Source: Flavobacteriales bacterium UBA7666
Lineage (GTDB): Bacteria; Bacteroidota; Bacteroidia; Flavobacteriales_D; Crocinitomicaceae
Direction: 5' to 3'
Assembly (NCBI GenBank): GCA_002483265.1
Contig: DLHO01000009.1
Coordinates: 101,128 to 165,127 of the forward strand
Length of the DNA stretch: 64,000 nt
In this document: piece by piece, positions 8,874 through 17,440 of the stretch
Numbering within the stretch: position 1 is the first letter of the stretch
Layout of the letters: every line of letters begins with the position of its first letter
The notes under the pieces: generated by a model
The model's database searches: none
Seen by the model: only the letters and a program-made list of their open reading frames with translations
Told to the model about the DNA's origin: nothing
Made by a program: the position numbers and the translations under genes

Positions 8874-8900
8874 GCACGCGATTAATTACATTCCTACTTA
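8867..8900. terminator. Bidirectional hairpin carrying both convergent stop codons
   Basis: TAAGTAGG (8867-8874) pairs with CCTACTTA (8893-8900). The plus-strand TAG (8871-8873) and the minus-strand stop (8898-8900) lie inside the arms. The loop contains CGATTAAT, also the centre of the palindrome at 10912-10935. Confidence 0.55.
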
Positions 8901-9488
8901 TTTCATGCGCAGCCATCCCAAAATCCGCGAATGATCTATTTCCCATAAACCATCGTTCAATTCCAAATCAAATACATCTCTTGGATGATCGGGGTTTCCT
9001 GCGTTCTGTTGAATAATTTCCACTTCATTGGCAGTAACTCCGGAAACGATCACTACATGTCCGTATTCATTCGAAAAAGTGGCATCCATGATGATTAAAT
9101 CTCCAACTTCGGGTTTGCTTTTGCTTGGATTGGTATATTGAATCAAATTCCGATCCGGATTCAATTCGCCATCTTTTAATGCTTTGTTGAAGAAATCAAT
9201 TGCATTTCCATAAGCATTTGGCATTTTGTGCTTGTAGTATTCATAATAGTATCGTTTCACAAATTCTACGCATTGATACTTCAGACCAATATTGTAGCCG
9301 TCGGGAGAAGTATTCCGTCCACTTACATTTCCCATTCCGCCGTTGTAATAAACCACCACGTTATTTAAGCTGTCTAAGCGATCACCAATTTGATAATTAT
9401 GACTTGGTATCTGGTTCTTTTTGTAGAGAAAGAAAACCAATGTACTTGTTGCAATGAGAGATAAGAATAAGAAGAGTGCTTTTTTCAT
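8898..9488 (-). CDS. CHAP-domain hydrolase, exported or membrane-anchored
   Basis: 196 aa. An N-terminal hydrophobic segment (5-21) acts as signal or anchor. The CHAP (Cys-His amidohydrolase/peptidase) domain covers about 50-195: catalytic Cys73 in YQCVEFVKRY, His144 in YGHVVIVSG, and a polar third residue near EIIQQN (158-162). VGDLIIMDA before the His is typical. CHAP enzymes cleave peptidoglycan cross-links or glutathionyl-polyamine amides; a cell-wall role is likely here but unproven. It overlaps the upstream DUF1990 gene by 4 bases (ATGA), indicating translational coupling. Confidence 0.85.
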   Translation of the reverse strand: MKKALFLFLSLIATSTLVFFLYKKNQIPSHNYQIGDRLDSLNNVVVYYNGGMGNVSGRNTSPDGYNIGLKYQCVEFVKRYYYEYYKHKMPNAYGNAIDFFNKALKDGELNPDRNLIQYTNPSKSKPEVGDLIIMDATFSNEYGHVVIVSGVTANEVEIIQQNAGNPDHPRDVFDLELNDGLWEIDHSRILGWLRMK

Positions 9489-10066
9489 TGGGTGGGAAGA
9501 TTGTTTTCGATGGTGTTTTTGACGTTAAGTAATGCTTTTTTGGTGCAATAAGTTTGATAGGGGATGGAAAAGATTGGACCAAGTAATCGGGTGAAAAAAT
9601 TTCCCGGTTTGGAGAAAGTTTGAATTTTGAAACGAATTTTTCCGTCTGTTTCCTCCAGAAGGAAATAGGAAATTCCACATTCCACATGTCCAACGAGTGT
9701 TTCGTAACTGAAACCGCATTTCTTTTCTTCCCGAATCACTTCTTTAATCCGAACTCCGAAAAGTGCTTTTTGAGAAAATTTCGGAATGGGCGGAAGATAA
9801 ACCTGTTGTAAGATTGTGTCACCTGCTTTTATACTTCTGTGTTCGTCTTTCCATTGGGTATATCCGGATAAAATGTTTTCCGGAAAAATCTGATAATCGA
9901 AGAAAAATTGAAGATCCAGTTGGTTCAGGTTTGAGCAGTTTTGGATTTCAATGGAACTGATCTTTTCACGTAATTGCGTTTTTTTATAGCTCATTACGGA
10001 AACTTGTTTTAGCTGCTCCAAATAGGTTTTGAACTGATTTTGTTGATTAAAAAAAGCGATTTTCAC
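9485..10066 (-). CDS. DUF1990 family protein
   Basis: 193 aa. The GFSYETLVGHVECGISYFLLEE segment near residues 118-140 is the signature of DUF1990, a family of unknown biochemical function found in bacteria and plants. The WKDEHRSIKAGDTILQQ motif precedes it. No signal peptide. It is coupled by a 4-base overlap to the CHAP gene, which suggests a shared process, but nothing in the sequence identifies it. Confidence 0.8.
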   Translation of the reverse strand: MKIAFFNQQNQFKTYLEQLKQVSVMSYKKTQLREKISSIEIQNCSNLNQLDLQFFFDYQIFPENILSGYTQWKDEHRSIKAGDTILQQVYLPPIPKFSQKALFGVRIKEVIREEKKCGFSYETLVGHVECGISYFLLEETDGKIRFKIQTFSKPGNFFTRLLGPIFSIPYQTYCTKKALLNVKNTIENNLPTQ

Positions 10067-10245
10067 GATTAGAAATTTAATTAATTGAACAAGATATACG
10101 CTTTTGCAAGCAAAATTGTTGTTTAGGCTGCTCTTACGTTTGCCTGTATCAAATCAAAAGCTGTTGCTTTTTCTTGCACTAAAGTTAATTCACAATCGAA
10201 TACCAGGGATACAATTAGGAGATGGGGATTAAATAAATTAAGAAC

Positions 10246-10253
10246 TACCTTTG
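10246..10253 (+). promoter_or_regulatory. -7 box TACCTTTG of ywbE
   Basis: Exact TAnnTTTG match ending 4 bases before the ATG at 10258, again implying a leaderless transcript. The gap 10067-10245 shows no other feature. Confidence 0.5.
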
Positions 10254-10257
10254 AACT

Positions 10258-10461
10258 ATGAAACCAGAACGAAAAGATATTAAACCGGGAATGTTGGTGT
10301 TGTTTGTACAAAAGAAGCACCAGGCTTCCGGCGAATTGACGGAAGGAATTGTGAAGTCGCTGCTTACCAGTGCGCCTTCTCATCCGCATGGAATCAAGAT
10401 CATGACGGTCGACAAATTGGTAGGAAGAGTAACGGAAATCTTGGACTCAGAAGTGGATTAG
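10258..10461 (+). CDS. ywbE: YwbE family protein (DUF2196)
   Basis: 67 aa, the normal length of the family. The RKDIKPGMLVLFVQKKHQASGELTEGIVKSLLTSAPSHPHGIK layout, with the SHPHGIKI motif, is diagnostic. It is a small cytoplasmic protein predicted to have an SH3-like barrel; its function is unknown. Monocistronic, converging with the lipoprotein gene ending at 10469. Confidence 0.9.
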   Translation: MKPERKDIKPGMLVLFVQKKHQASGELTEGIVKSLLTSAPSHPHGIKIMTVDKLVGRVTEILDSEVD

Positions 10462-10468
10462 AACATTT

Positions 10469-10861
10469 TTATTCAACCTTCAATCGAATGGAACAATGAT
10501 TTTCTTTGCTGAAGTTCTCCGTTTTGTTGTACTTCACCTCCAATAATCTAATCGTTCGTTCTTTGTATACAATGCTGGAAGGATAGGACGCATGAAACCC
10601 CAGAATGAATTCCGATTCATCATCCAATTCGATGCGCACCGCAACTTGACCTGCCCAAAAGCAATTCGCGCCCGGCGGACATCTGGAATCTTCAACTAAT
10701 TTGTTGAATTTAATTTTGATGTTTTCACCATCCATTTTCACGGTGGCTGTTTTGTTGAAATCCAATGTGAATTCTTCATTCAGGTTGACGGTTTGCTTTT
10801 TACAACCCAGCGAAAGTGCAAGGACTAGCAGGAAGCCTAAGAGTTTTGATGCATTTTTCAT
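10469..10861 (-). CDS. Small lipoprotein with CPPGxxCxWAG motif
   Basis: 130 aa from the ATG at 10861, which gives MKNASKLLGFLLVLALSLGC and a lipobox (lipidated Cys near residue 20). An upstream in-frame ATG at 10900 would add 13 residues before the signal peptide and is unlikely. The RCPPGANCFWAGQV segment (near 66-79) with two Cys occurs in small exported Bacteroidota proteins of unknown function. The mature part is a predicted beta-sandwich. Confidence 0.72.
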   Translation of the reverse strand: MKNASKLLGFLLVLALSLGCKKQTVNLNEEFTLDFNKTATVKMDGENIKIKFNKLVEDSRCPPGANCFWAGQVAVRIELDDESEFILGFHASYPSSIVYKERTIRLLEVKYNKTENFSKENHCSIRLKVE

Positions 10862-10911
10862 AATTCCTGAATTTGGATGATTTATACAAAGATAAACCAT
10901 TTAAAACACGC

Positions 10912-10935
10912 AGGGGCGCGATTAATCGCACCCCT
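10912..10935 (-). terminator. Palindromic terminator downstream of the aldehyde dehydrogenase
   Basis: AGGGG-c-GCGATTAATCGC-a-CCCCT: a perfect 12-base centre with flanking 5-bp arms and one mismatched pair. On the minus strand it is followed by GCGTGTTTTAAA. It resembles the palindromes at 8867-8900 and 57721-57750. Confidence 0.6.
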
Positions 10936-10961
10936 AAAGTTTATTTATATGAAATGATTTC

Positions 10962-12518
10962 TTACAAATCAAATTTGATTCCTTGTGCCAATGGCAATGA
11001 ATCCGTGTAGTTGATCGTGTTTGTCTGACGACGCATGTATACTTTCCATGCATCAGATCCTGATTCACGTCCGCCACCGGTTTCTTTTTCACCACCGAAT
11101 GCTCCGCCGATCTCAGCACCTGAAGTACCGATGTTTACGTTTGCAATTCCACAGTCAGATCCTGCCTGAGACAAGAATGCTTCTGCTTCACGCAAGTTGT
11201 TCGTCATAATTGCCGAAGACAATCCTTGTGGAACTCCGTTTTGAACAGCGATTGCATTTTCTACACCACCTGAGTATTTCATCAAATACAAGACAGGAGC
11301 AAATGTTTCGTGCTGCACAATTTTAAATGTATTCTGAGCCTCAGCAATTGCAGGTTTCACATAACATCCGGATTCGTATCCTTCACCGGAAAGAACGCCA
11401 CCTTCAACCAATACTTTTCCACCTTCTTCTACAACCTGAACCAATGCATTTTGATAAGCAGCTACTGCATCTTTATCGATAAGTGGTCCAACGTGATTGT
11501 TTTGATCCAATGGATTTCCAATTTTCAACTGTTTGTAAGCATTTACCACAGCATCCCTTACTTTATCGTAAACAGATTCGTGAATGATCAAACGGCGTGT
11601 TGAAGTACAACGCTGACCAGCTGTTCCTACTGCACCAAATACAGCTCCCGGAACAACGATTTTCAAGTCTGCACTTTCCGTAATGATTACCGCGTTGTTT
11701 CCGCCTAACTCCAATAAATGACGACCCAAACGTTTTCCAACTGCTTCACCAACCAATTTACCCATGCGGGTAGAACCAGTTGCAGAGATCAATGGAATGC
11801 GTGTGTCGTTTGACATTAATTTTCCTATTTCAGCGTCTCCGATCAACAAACAAGAAACTCCTTCAGGAACTCCGTTTGCTTCGAACACTTCTTGTGTCAA
11901 TTTTTGACATGCAATAGCTGTCAAAGGTGTTTTCTCGGATGGTTTCCAGATACAAACGTCTCCACAAACCCAAGCCAAAGCGGTATTCCAATTCCAAACT
12001 GCTACCGGGAAGTTGAATGCAGAAATAATTCCTACAATTCCAAGCGGGTGGTATTGCTCATACATTCTGTGTCCGGGACGCTCAGAGTGCATAGTAAGAC
12101 CATATAATTGACGGGAAAGACCTACTGCGAAATCACAGATGTCGATCATTTCCTGAACTTCTCCTAAACCTTCTTGCAATGATTTCCCCATTTCGTAAGA
12201 AACCAATTCACCCAATGCTTGTTTTTTCTCGCGAATTTTTTCAGCCAACTGACGAATCACTTCCCCACGTTTCGGTGCCGGGATCATTCTCCAATATTTG
12301 AATGCTTCCTGAGCTTTCAAAACGATCGCCTCATATTCTGTTTCCGTTGCCGAAGAAACGGATGCAATAACTTGTCCATCTACCGGTGAAACTGAATCGA
12401 TTTGAGCTCCACGTGTATTAAACCAATATCCTCCTGTTGAAGCTCCGCGGTTTACCGCTTCGATTCCCAATGTTTTTAATGTTTCTTGTATTCCAAGATC
12501 TGTTGCTGTTGCTGACAT
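10962..12518 (-). CDS. ALDH7-type aldehyde dehydrogenase (aminoadipate-semialdehyde / piperideine-6-carboxylate type)
   Basis: 518 aa from the ATG at 12518, preceded by AAAAGGA; the longer frame to 12551 would overlap the promoter box. The NAD(P)-dependent dehydrogenase fold shows PLGIVGIISAFNFPVAVWNWN (Rossmann entry), the ELGGNNA motif with the general base Glu, and catalytic Cys in GTAGQRCTSTRR. The EQYHPLG and SGAEIGGAFGGEKETGGGRESGSDAWKVYMRRQT features are typical of ALDH7A1/AmaB, which oxidises alpha-aminoadipic semialdehyde in lysine breakdown. Substrate assignment is by family only; no lysine-catabolism genes are adjacent. Confidence 0.88.
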   Translation of the reverse strand: MSATATDLGIQETLKTLGIEAVNRGASTGGYWFNTRGAQIDSVSPVDGQVIASVSSATETEYEAIVLKAQEAFKYWRMIPAPKRGEVIRQLAEKIREKKQALGELVSYEMGKSLQEGLGEVQEMIDICDFAVGLSRQLYGLTMHSERPGHRMYEQYHPLGIVGIISAFNFPVAVWNWNTALAWVCGDVCIWKPSEKTPLTAIACQKLTQEVFEANGVPEGVSCLLIGDAEIGKLMSNDTRIPLISATGSTRMGKLVGEAVGKRLGRHLLELGGNNAVIITESADLKIVVPGAVFGAVGTAGQRCTSTRRLIIHESVYDKVRDAVVNAYKQLKIGNPLDQNNHVGPLIDKDAVAAYQNALVQVVEEGGKVLVEGGVLSGEGYESGCYVKPAIAEAQNTFKIVQHETFAPVLYLMKYSGGVENAIAVQNGVPQGLSSAIMTNNLREAEAFLSQAGSDCGIANVNIGTSGAEIGGAFGGEKETGGGRESGSDAWKVYMRRQTNTINYTDSLPLAQGIKFDL

Positions 12519-12538
12519 TCCTTTTCGATTAGTTTGTG

Positions 12539-12546
12539 CAAATTTA
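12539..12546 (-). promoter_or_regulatory. -7 box TAAATTTG of the aldehyde dehydrogenase
   Basis: Exact TAnnTTTG on the minus strand, 20 bases before the ATG at 12518, leaving a short leader that holds the AAAAGGA ribosome-binding site. It supports 12518 as the start. Confidence 0.55.
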
Positions 12547-12596
12547 CACAATTTTGGTGAGTTAAGTTGTAACTTTTGTTAAGGTTTTGATTCCGA

Positions 12597-15128
12597 TCAG
12601 AGTTTCATCAGTTTTGAGTAATGGGTTTGATTTCCAATACTTGTCTTTAAGATATAAATCCCTTTTGGCTGGTTGCTCAAATCCAAATTCCAATGGGCAT
12701 TCGGATTGATTTCATGTGAGATCTGTACACCAGAAATAGTATATACATATACATCTTCAACCGATTCGGAAAACCGGATATGGAATACACCATTACTTGG
12801 ATTCGGATAGATTACCGGATCATTTTTCGTGGATTTGGAAACGGATAAATAACCCACATTTGTTACAGCTGTATTTGTAACAATAGGGGCATTAAAGTCG
12901 AAGTAAATGGATGCCTTATTTTCAATAGCACTTCCATTGATTAATGGAGCGAATGGTTTGATTCGGTATTGCACAAAACCATGCGATTCCGGTTCGTTAC
13001 TTGTGCTGTCTGCCAACCAGATATTATTGAATTGAAAGGATAATGAATCGTGCTGAATTTTAGACTCAACCGGATCACTTGCATGCATTAATTCGAAAGT
13101 TGCGGGATCCAAAAGCGGGTCAATGAGATCTGTGAGTTTGATATTAATTGCGGGTGCAGTACCTGTATTTTGAAAATGAATGGTGTAAGTCAGGTAATCG
13201 TTGTAATTCGGTGGAACTACTGTAGGAAAGACTTCTTTGATATTCGGATCGTAGGAATTCCCGACTGCGTAGCACAAGTCCATTTGATTGTTTAGTAAAT
13301 TACCTGTTTCGGTTGCAGAAACCAAGGTAACTGAAACACAAACAGAATCGCCGGATTGTGCGGTCTGATCAACAAGCAGATTCATCAGGAAAGGATCGTT
13401 CCAGTTCATATTCGAAAAATTGTTCACAGAGAAAGTGATCGTATTTCCATTTACCTGTGCAGGTTGTGGAAACCCTAGTGGAGGAATTCCTGCATAAGTG
13501 ACCGGACCTGTAATTGAAACGGTTAATTCTCCGGATAAACTATCCAAACAGGAAACAGGAAAATTCCCGAATTGATTGCTTGCAAAAACCAATAAGCCGT
13601 GTGTTTGCCCAGGGAATACAATTCCGGTTGGTGCTATGCCGCTGACAGATAGATCATCGTTATTAGCACAAGCAATTACGAAATCGACACTGTCAATCAG
13701 ATTACTTGAGACTGTAACGGTATTTTCGATAGTACAGTTGGAAGAATAGGCTGCTCCGGCTGTATCCACTATTACATGATATGTACCATTGGGAACTTCA
13801 AAATAGTAACCCCCGAAATTGTCAGTATAAGCTAAGGAGACAAAGTTCCCTGAATTGTCAAGCAGATTGACACGGACATTTCCAACTTCCTGATCTGATA
13901 CATCGGCGCTGCAATTGGAGTTTTGGTCTGTATAAACAGTTCCTTTTATTCCGTGGGTGTAATTGGAGAAACAATCGTAAGGATTGTTCCAAATATTATT
14001 CAGACAAACCGGTGTATTCCCTGTGTAAGACCGATGAGTTGGTACACAGGTGAATGGATTGCCAGAGATGTACCAGGTATATATCTGTTGGGTGTTTTCA
14101 GGTAAATTCTCGAAACAATGGATCTGGTTGGTGTCGCATCGGAAAAATGCTAAAGTGGAAGGTAGATGCGGTAATGTCGTCAACAAATTATGGGAAACTG
14201 CCAGGGCCCATAAGGAATCAGGTAATTCCGGTAAACTTGTTATTAGATTATTAGGGCATTGAAGAGCAATTAAGGATTGGGGTAAATCAGGTAGTACTGT
14301 AAGTTGATTTTCCCAGGCATCTAACGTTCTTAATGTGGGAGGTAAATCAGGTAGTGTTGTAAGCAGGTTTGCACCACATTCCAGGTTCACAAGACCAACG
14401 GGCAGATCCGGTAAGGTTGTGATCAGATTGTAATTTGTGCTTAGATACTCCAGATTGGGAGGTAGGACCGCTGGTAATGAAGTGATTTGATTAACGCTAC
14501 AAATGAGAGAAGTAAGATCAGCAGGCAGACTACTAATTGAGGTCAAACCGCAGTTATTAACCGCTAATTCTTGTATGTGTGAAGGTAGTATGGGTAGTAC
14601 TCCGATTGGATTACCAGAGCAATAAAGGTGCAATAAAGTAGATGGAAGTGGAGGAAGTGAAGTTAACTGATTACCCATGCAATCCAGTCTGGTTAAACTA
14701 TCTGGTAGAACAGGCATTGTTGTGATGTTGTTATCGTCACATCGAAATTCTCTCAGGCTTTGCGGTAGAATCGGCCAATTTACAATTTGAGTGCTATTCA
14801 ATTGCAGCTCTCTTAAATTCTGAGGAAGCAACGGAATATTTGTCAAGGGAGTATTGTTGCATTTCAGTGAAATCAATCCGTCAAAAAATTGAATGCCGTC
14901 CAGGTTTGTGATCGCGTTTAGAGAAACATCTACAGAATCGATGGCTAATAAATCAACAGCAGTTGTATCCAATTGATTACTGTTGATAATGCATGTCGGA
15001 TGGTTTATTTCAATCCATAAAGCGAAATAGACATCTGGTACGGTATAATACTGCGCATTGGACTTGAATCCAATACCAACGAAAAGTAAAAGGGAAAACG
15101 CAATTTTTGCCAGGTAAGAGTTGTTCAT
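12597..15128 (-). CDS. Secreted leucine-rich-repeat protein with T9SS type A sorting domain
   Basis: 843 aa from the ATG at 15128, giving MNNSYLAKIAFSLLLFVGIG as signal peptide; the in-frame ATG at 15173 adds 15 residues ahead of it and lies upstream of the promoter box. Residues about 85-350 hold some dozen 21-residue LRRs of the IpaH/YopM type (LPxxLxxLxCxxNxLTxLPxL), many with Cys in the LxC position. An SdrD-B-like domain follows (IKGTVYTDQNSNCSA, near 400-470), then the Bacteroidota DPNIKEVFP/YTIHFQNTGTAPA domain (about 630-760), and a type A T9SS CTD (VIYPNPSNGVFHI ... GIYILKTSIG). A surface adhesin or binding protein is inferred. Confidence 0.88.
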   Translation of the reverse strand: MNNSYLAKIAFSLLLFVGIGFKSNAQYYTVPDVYFALWIEINHPTCIINSNQLDTTAVDLLAIDSVDVSLNAITNLDGIQFFDGLISLKCNNTPLTNIPLLPQNLRELQLNSTQIVNWPILPQSLREFRCDDNNITTMPVLPDSLTRLDCMGNQLTSLPPLPSTLLHLYCSGNPIGVLPILPSHIQELAVNNCGLTSISSLPADLTSLICSVNQITSLPAVLPPNLEYLSTNYNLITTLPDLPVGLVNLECGANLLTTLPDLPPTLRTLDAWENQLTVLPDLPQSLIALQCPNNLITSLPELPDSLWALAVSHNLLTTLPHLPSTLAFFRCDTNQIHCFENLPENTQQIYTWYISGNPFTCVPTHRSYTGNTPVCLNNIWNNPYDCFSNYTHGIKGTVYTDQNSNCSADVSDQEVGNVRVNLLDNSGNFVSLAYTDNFGGYYFEVPNGTYHVIVDTAGAAYSSNCTIENTVTVSSNLIDSVDFVIACANNDDLSVSGIAPTGIVFPGQTHGLLVFASNQFGNFPVSCLDSLSGELTVSITGPVTYAGIPPLGFPQPAQVNGNTITFSVNNFSNMNWNDPFLMNLLVDQTAQSGDSVCVSVTLVSATETGNLLNNQMDLCYAVGNSYDPNIKEVFPTVVPPNYNDYLTYTIHFQNTGTAPAINIKLTDLIDPLLDPATFELMHASDPVESKIQHDSLSFQFNNIWLADSTSNEPESHGFVQYRIKPFAPLINGSAIENKASIYFDFNAPIVTNTAVTNVGYLSVSKSTKNDPVIYPNPSNGVFHIRFSESVEDVYVYTISGVQISHEINPNAHWNLDLSNQPKGIYILKTSIGNQTHYSKLMKL

Positions 15129-15161
15129 TAAGAGTGATTTAAGTGTAGTAAAATCAAAGTC

Positions 15162-15169
15162 CAAAACTA
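15162..15169 (-). promoter_or_regulatory. -7 box TAGTTTTG of the LRR gene
   Basis: Exact TAnnTTTG on the minus strand, with a leader of about 27 bases to the ATG at 15128. No clear -33 TTG. Confidence 0.45.
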
Positions 15170-15261
15170 ACAATTGAATTTGAATATACTTGATGAAATG
15201 ATTAAAAACGTATTGATAATGAGTGGAATTCGAAATTGACCGAAAGAAATTCAGCTAAAAC

Positions 15262-15411
15262 TTAAATTTCAAGAATCACCATTCCCCATCTTCCTTTTTC
15301 TAAAATCCACTCTGACCACACGGAGCCTTTGGGATTTCCAAAAAAACCTCCGATTCCTGATAAAATAAAGAAACCAATCATTACTGCGATATATATCCTT
15401 CTTTCAGCCAT
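15262..15411 (-). CDS. 49-residue predicted membrane peptide
   Basis: ATG at 15411, stop at 15262-15264. The peptide begins MAERRIYIAVMIGFFILSGI and continues GGFFGNPKGSVWSEWILEKG: a basic N-terminus, one hydrophobic helix (about 7-25) with small-residue spacing, then an amphipathic tail rich in Trp. It starts 40 bases after the 152-aa gene stops on the same strand, so it could be the last gene of that operon. There is no homology evidence; support is the open frame, composition and position. Confidence 0.45.
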   Translation of the reverse strand: MAERRIYIAVMIGFFILSGIGGFFGNPKGSVWSEWILEKGRWGMVILEI

Positions 15412-15451
15412 ATATCCGGAATGATATCAATTGTTCATTTTTTGTCCGGTT

Positions 15452-15910
15452 CTACTCAAACTCTTCAACCTCCGTGATACTCAATTCTGAAAAATCACTT
15501 GCAAGCTCTTGCTCTTCTCCATCTAGTATATGAATGATCGAAGGATTTTCCGGATCTTCTTCTACATTGAAAAGCAGCATTCCGCTGTTGTTCATTTCTG
15601 CGTATCCATGAATGTGGGGTTTATACATTCCTAAGACGGCAAACGGGACCCATTGCTTGTTATCCACTTTTTGTTCAAACTCCTCTTCGTCCAAAAAGTA
15701 CTGATAAATGTTTACGAAATCACTTACTGAATGGTTGCAATAGGCATCTTTCTCTTCATCTGTCATCCCCTCCATTCCTTTTGCCCATTGGTCGTTGTCA
15801 CGAATGATTTGATTCCAATCCAGCATGGAGCAGCTTTCAACTTCCCCATCAATTTCTATCTGCAAATCTTTTCCGAGATAGTTTTCAAGTAATTTTTTTA
15901 GATTCTCCAT
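15452..15910 (-). CDS. Acidic hypothetical protein, 152 aa (possibly SUKH-like)
   Basis: Strongly acidic soluble protein. The segment QWVPFAVLGMYKPHIHGYAEMNNSGMLLFNVEED ... EEQELASDFSELSI (about 85-145) has the order of strands and the terminal S/DF-EL pattern seen in SMI1/KNR4 (SUKH) proteins, many of which are immunity proteins; the match is by eye and weak. It starts two bases after the amidoligase stops, so the two are surely co-transcribed and probably act together. Confidence 0.7.
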   Translation of the reverse strand: MENLKKLLENYLGKDLQIEIDGEVESCSMLDWNQIIRDNDQWAKGMEGMTDEEKDAYCNHSVSDFVNIYQYFLDEEEFEQKVDNKQWVPFAVLGMYKPHIHGYAEMNNSGMLLFNVEEDPENPSIIHILDGEEQELASDFSELSITEVEEFE

Positions 15911-15912
15911 TC

Positions 15913-17388
15913 TTATTTAACCCCTTCAATCTGTTTCAAATGCTGCTCTACCTGGTATTTATTGAAATTGTCCCATTTGGGAGCCGAAGTGGTCTTTTCA
16001 CCGACCATGGAATCAATGCAAGTGTTTTCGTCCTTGTATTTTTCATGCAATACCGCCAGAATTTTAAAGAAGAATTCATCAAGCAAAGTGATTGCATCAA
16101 ATTCAGTTTTATGGGAGTTTAATTGCAATAAATCTAAAACTTCCTGCTTTTCTTCTTCGTTAATTTCCGTCAGATGGCCATTTTTCAAGGATTTGAAAAC
16201 TAAATTGTTCCAAACTACACTATCATGTCCCCAGCTTACATCCGGCAGGTTTAAAGAGTGCTCACAGATTACAATAATCGCCAAAAGGACATCATTCAAA
16301 TAGCTTGCAGGGAATTCGTCAAAGCTTCTGAATTCAAAACCACTTTGGTACATTTTTTCCTGGTTGAAATCCAAACCGACATCGGAAAGCAATTCATAAT
16401 CCAGATCTGATTCGATCTGATCGCGCCACCAAATGTTTTCTTCTTTGCCAAACTTCAGGAGTTTTCTGAATTCGTCTACGTTGTAGGTTAGCACCTTTCC
16501 TTTTGCCATCGCTTTGTTGAAGGTACCAACTCCGGTGTAACGGGACATGGCATTTCTCATGGAACCGGAAGCGAATTTCTCATTCAGATTGTACTTCTTG
16601 CTAATGGTTTGCATGATATCCGGGCTGCCCAGTGTTGCTATGAAAAAGGGCTCAAACCATTGCAGCAGGTAGATGGCGTTGGAATGTATCTTGTCAAAAC
16701 CGGGATAATCTATGATCCGGCTATTTTCTGTCAGGGTTGGTAAGGTGATATGAAAATGGTAGGTTCCGTTATTGAAAAGAACGAGGTGTTCCTGATTCGA
16801 CATGAACATGTTCAGTCCGATGTTGTAATTCGGGAAATGCAGTTTTCCATTCAGAACCGAAGATTCGTTCAGCTTATCGATGAATAATTGCTTGGTGGCT
16901 TTTAGTTCATCGCAGGAATCGGAGATCGTTCTGTTTTCAAAGTATTTGGTAACAAATTCAATTGAATCGCCATCAAAATTCACTGATCCCATGGGATTGT
17001 TTTTTTGAGTGAGCATACTTTGAATATTGTAAGGCTGGGTTTCCAGGAAAGCTTCCAGGATTGATTTTCCGTGGTATTCCGGATTGTCTACTACCGGTTT
17101 GGTAGTTGCCAAAGTTTTGTGTTGGTAGTTCAGATCCAGTTTATCCAATGAATGACTATTGATCATTCGGCTTATTTTGTAATTTTTAGTTTTGTCGAAA
17201 GCAGCTTCCAATAGGTGTTCCAAACCGCCGGATTTATAGCAGGTTCTGTAATCAATACTATAGCGTTCGCAACCAATTTTTTCTTGTATGAATGCACCGG
17301 AAACGATGAGCGATTCCTCGAATTGCATGTAGGTTTCGTTTTCTAATCCAATTCCCCAGTAGTATTTATGTTTCTGATTTGCTTTCAT
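15913..17388 (-). CDS. Amidoligase of the glutamate-cysteine-ligase-like (COOH-NH2 ligase) superfamily
   Basis: 491 aa. The N-terminal YYWGIGLENETYMQFE (9-24) has the GxExE-type core of GCS-like ligases. YHFHITLPTL (210-220) and LLQWFEPFFIATLGSPDIM (241-259) match the other conserved strands and helix, and MRNAMSRYTGVGTF (277-290) a basic nucleotide-binding stretch. Such enzymes use ATP to join a carboxylate to an amine, as in glutathione or peptide-tag synthesis. The substrate is unknown. It sits between a papain-like hydrolase gene (52-base gap) and an acidic small protein (2-base gap). The superfamily call is by motif; membership in a named family needs a profile search. Confidence 0.7.
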   Translation of the reverse strand: MKANQKHKYYWGIGLENETYMQFEESLIVSGAFIQEKIGCERYSIDYRTCYKSGGLEHLLEAAFDKTKNYKISRMINSHSLDKLDLNYQHKTLATTKPVVDNPEYHGKSILEAFLETQPYNIQSMLTQKNNPMGSVNFDGDSIEFVTKYFENRTISDSCDELKATKQLFIDKLNESSVLNGKLHFPNYNIGLNMFMSNQEHLVLFNNGTYHFHITLPTLTENSRIIDYPGFDKIHSNAIYLLQWFEPFFIATLGSPDIMQTISKKYNLNEKFASGSMRNAMSRYTGVGTFNKAMAKGKVLTYNVDEFRKLLKFGKEENIWWRDQIESDLDYELLSDVGLDFNQEKMYQSGFEFRSFDEFPASYLNDVLLAIIVICEHSLNLPDVSWGHDSVVWNNLVFKSLKNGHLTEINEEEKQEVLDLLQLNSHKTEFDAITLLDEFFFKILAVLHEKYKDENTCIDSMVGEKTTSAPKWDNFNKYQVEQHLKQIEGVK

Positions 17389-17440
17389 TTATTTTAATTG
17401 GCTTAGTAATGTGTTTAAGTGTTGTCTGAAGAACGCCCTT

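Noticed and set aside
10123..10389. Minus-strand frame of 88 codons over ywbE
   Set aside because: It is antisense to ywbE, which has a clear family signature and promoter box.
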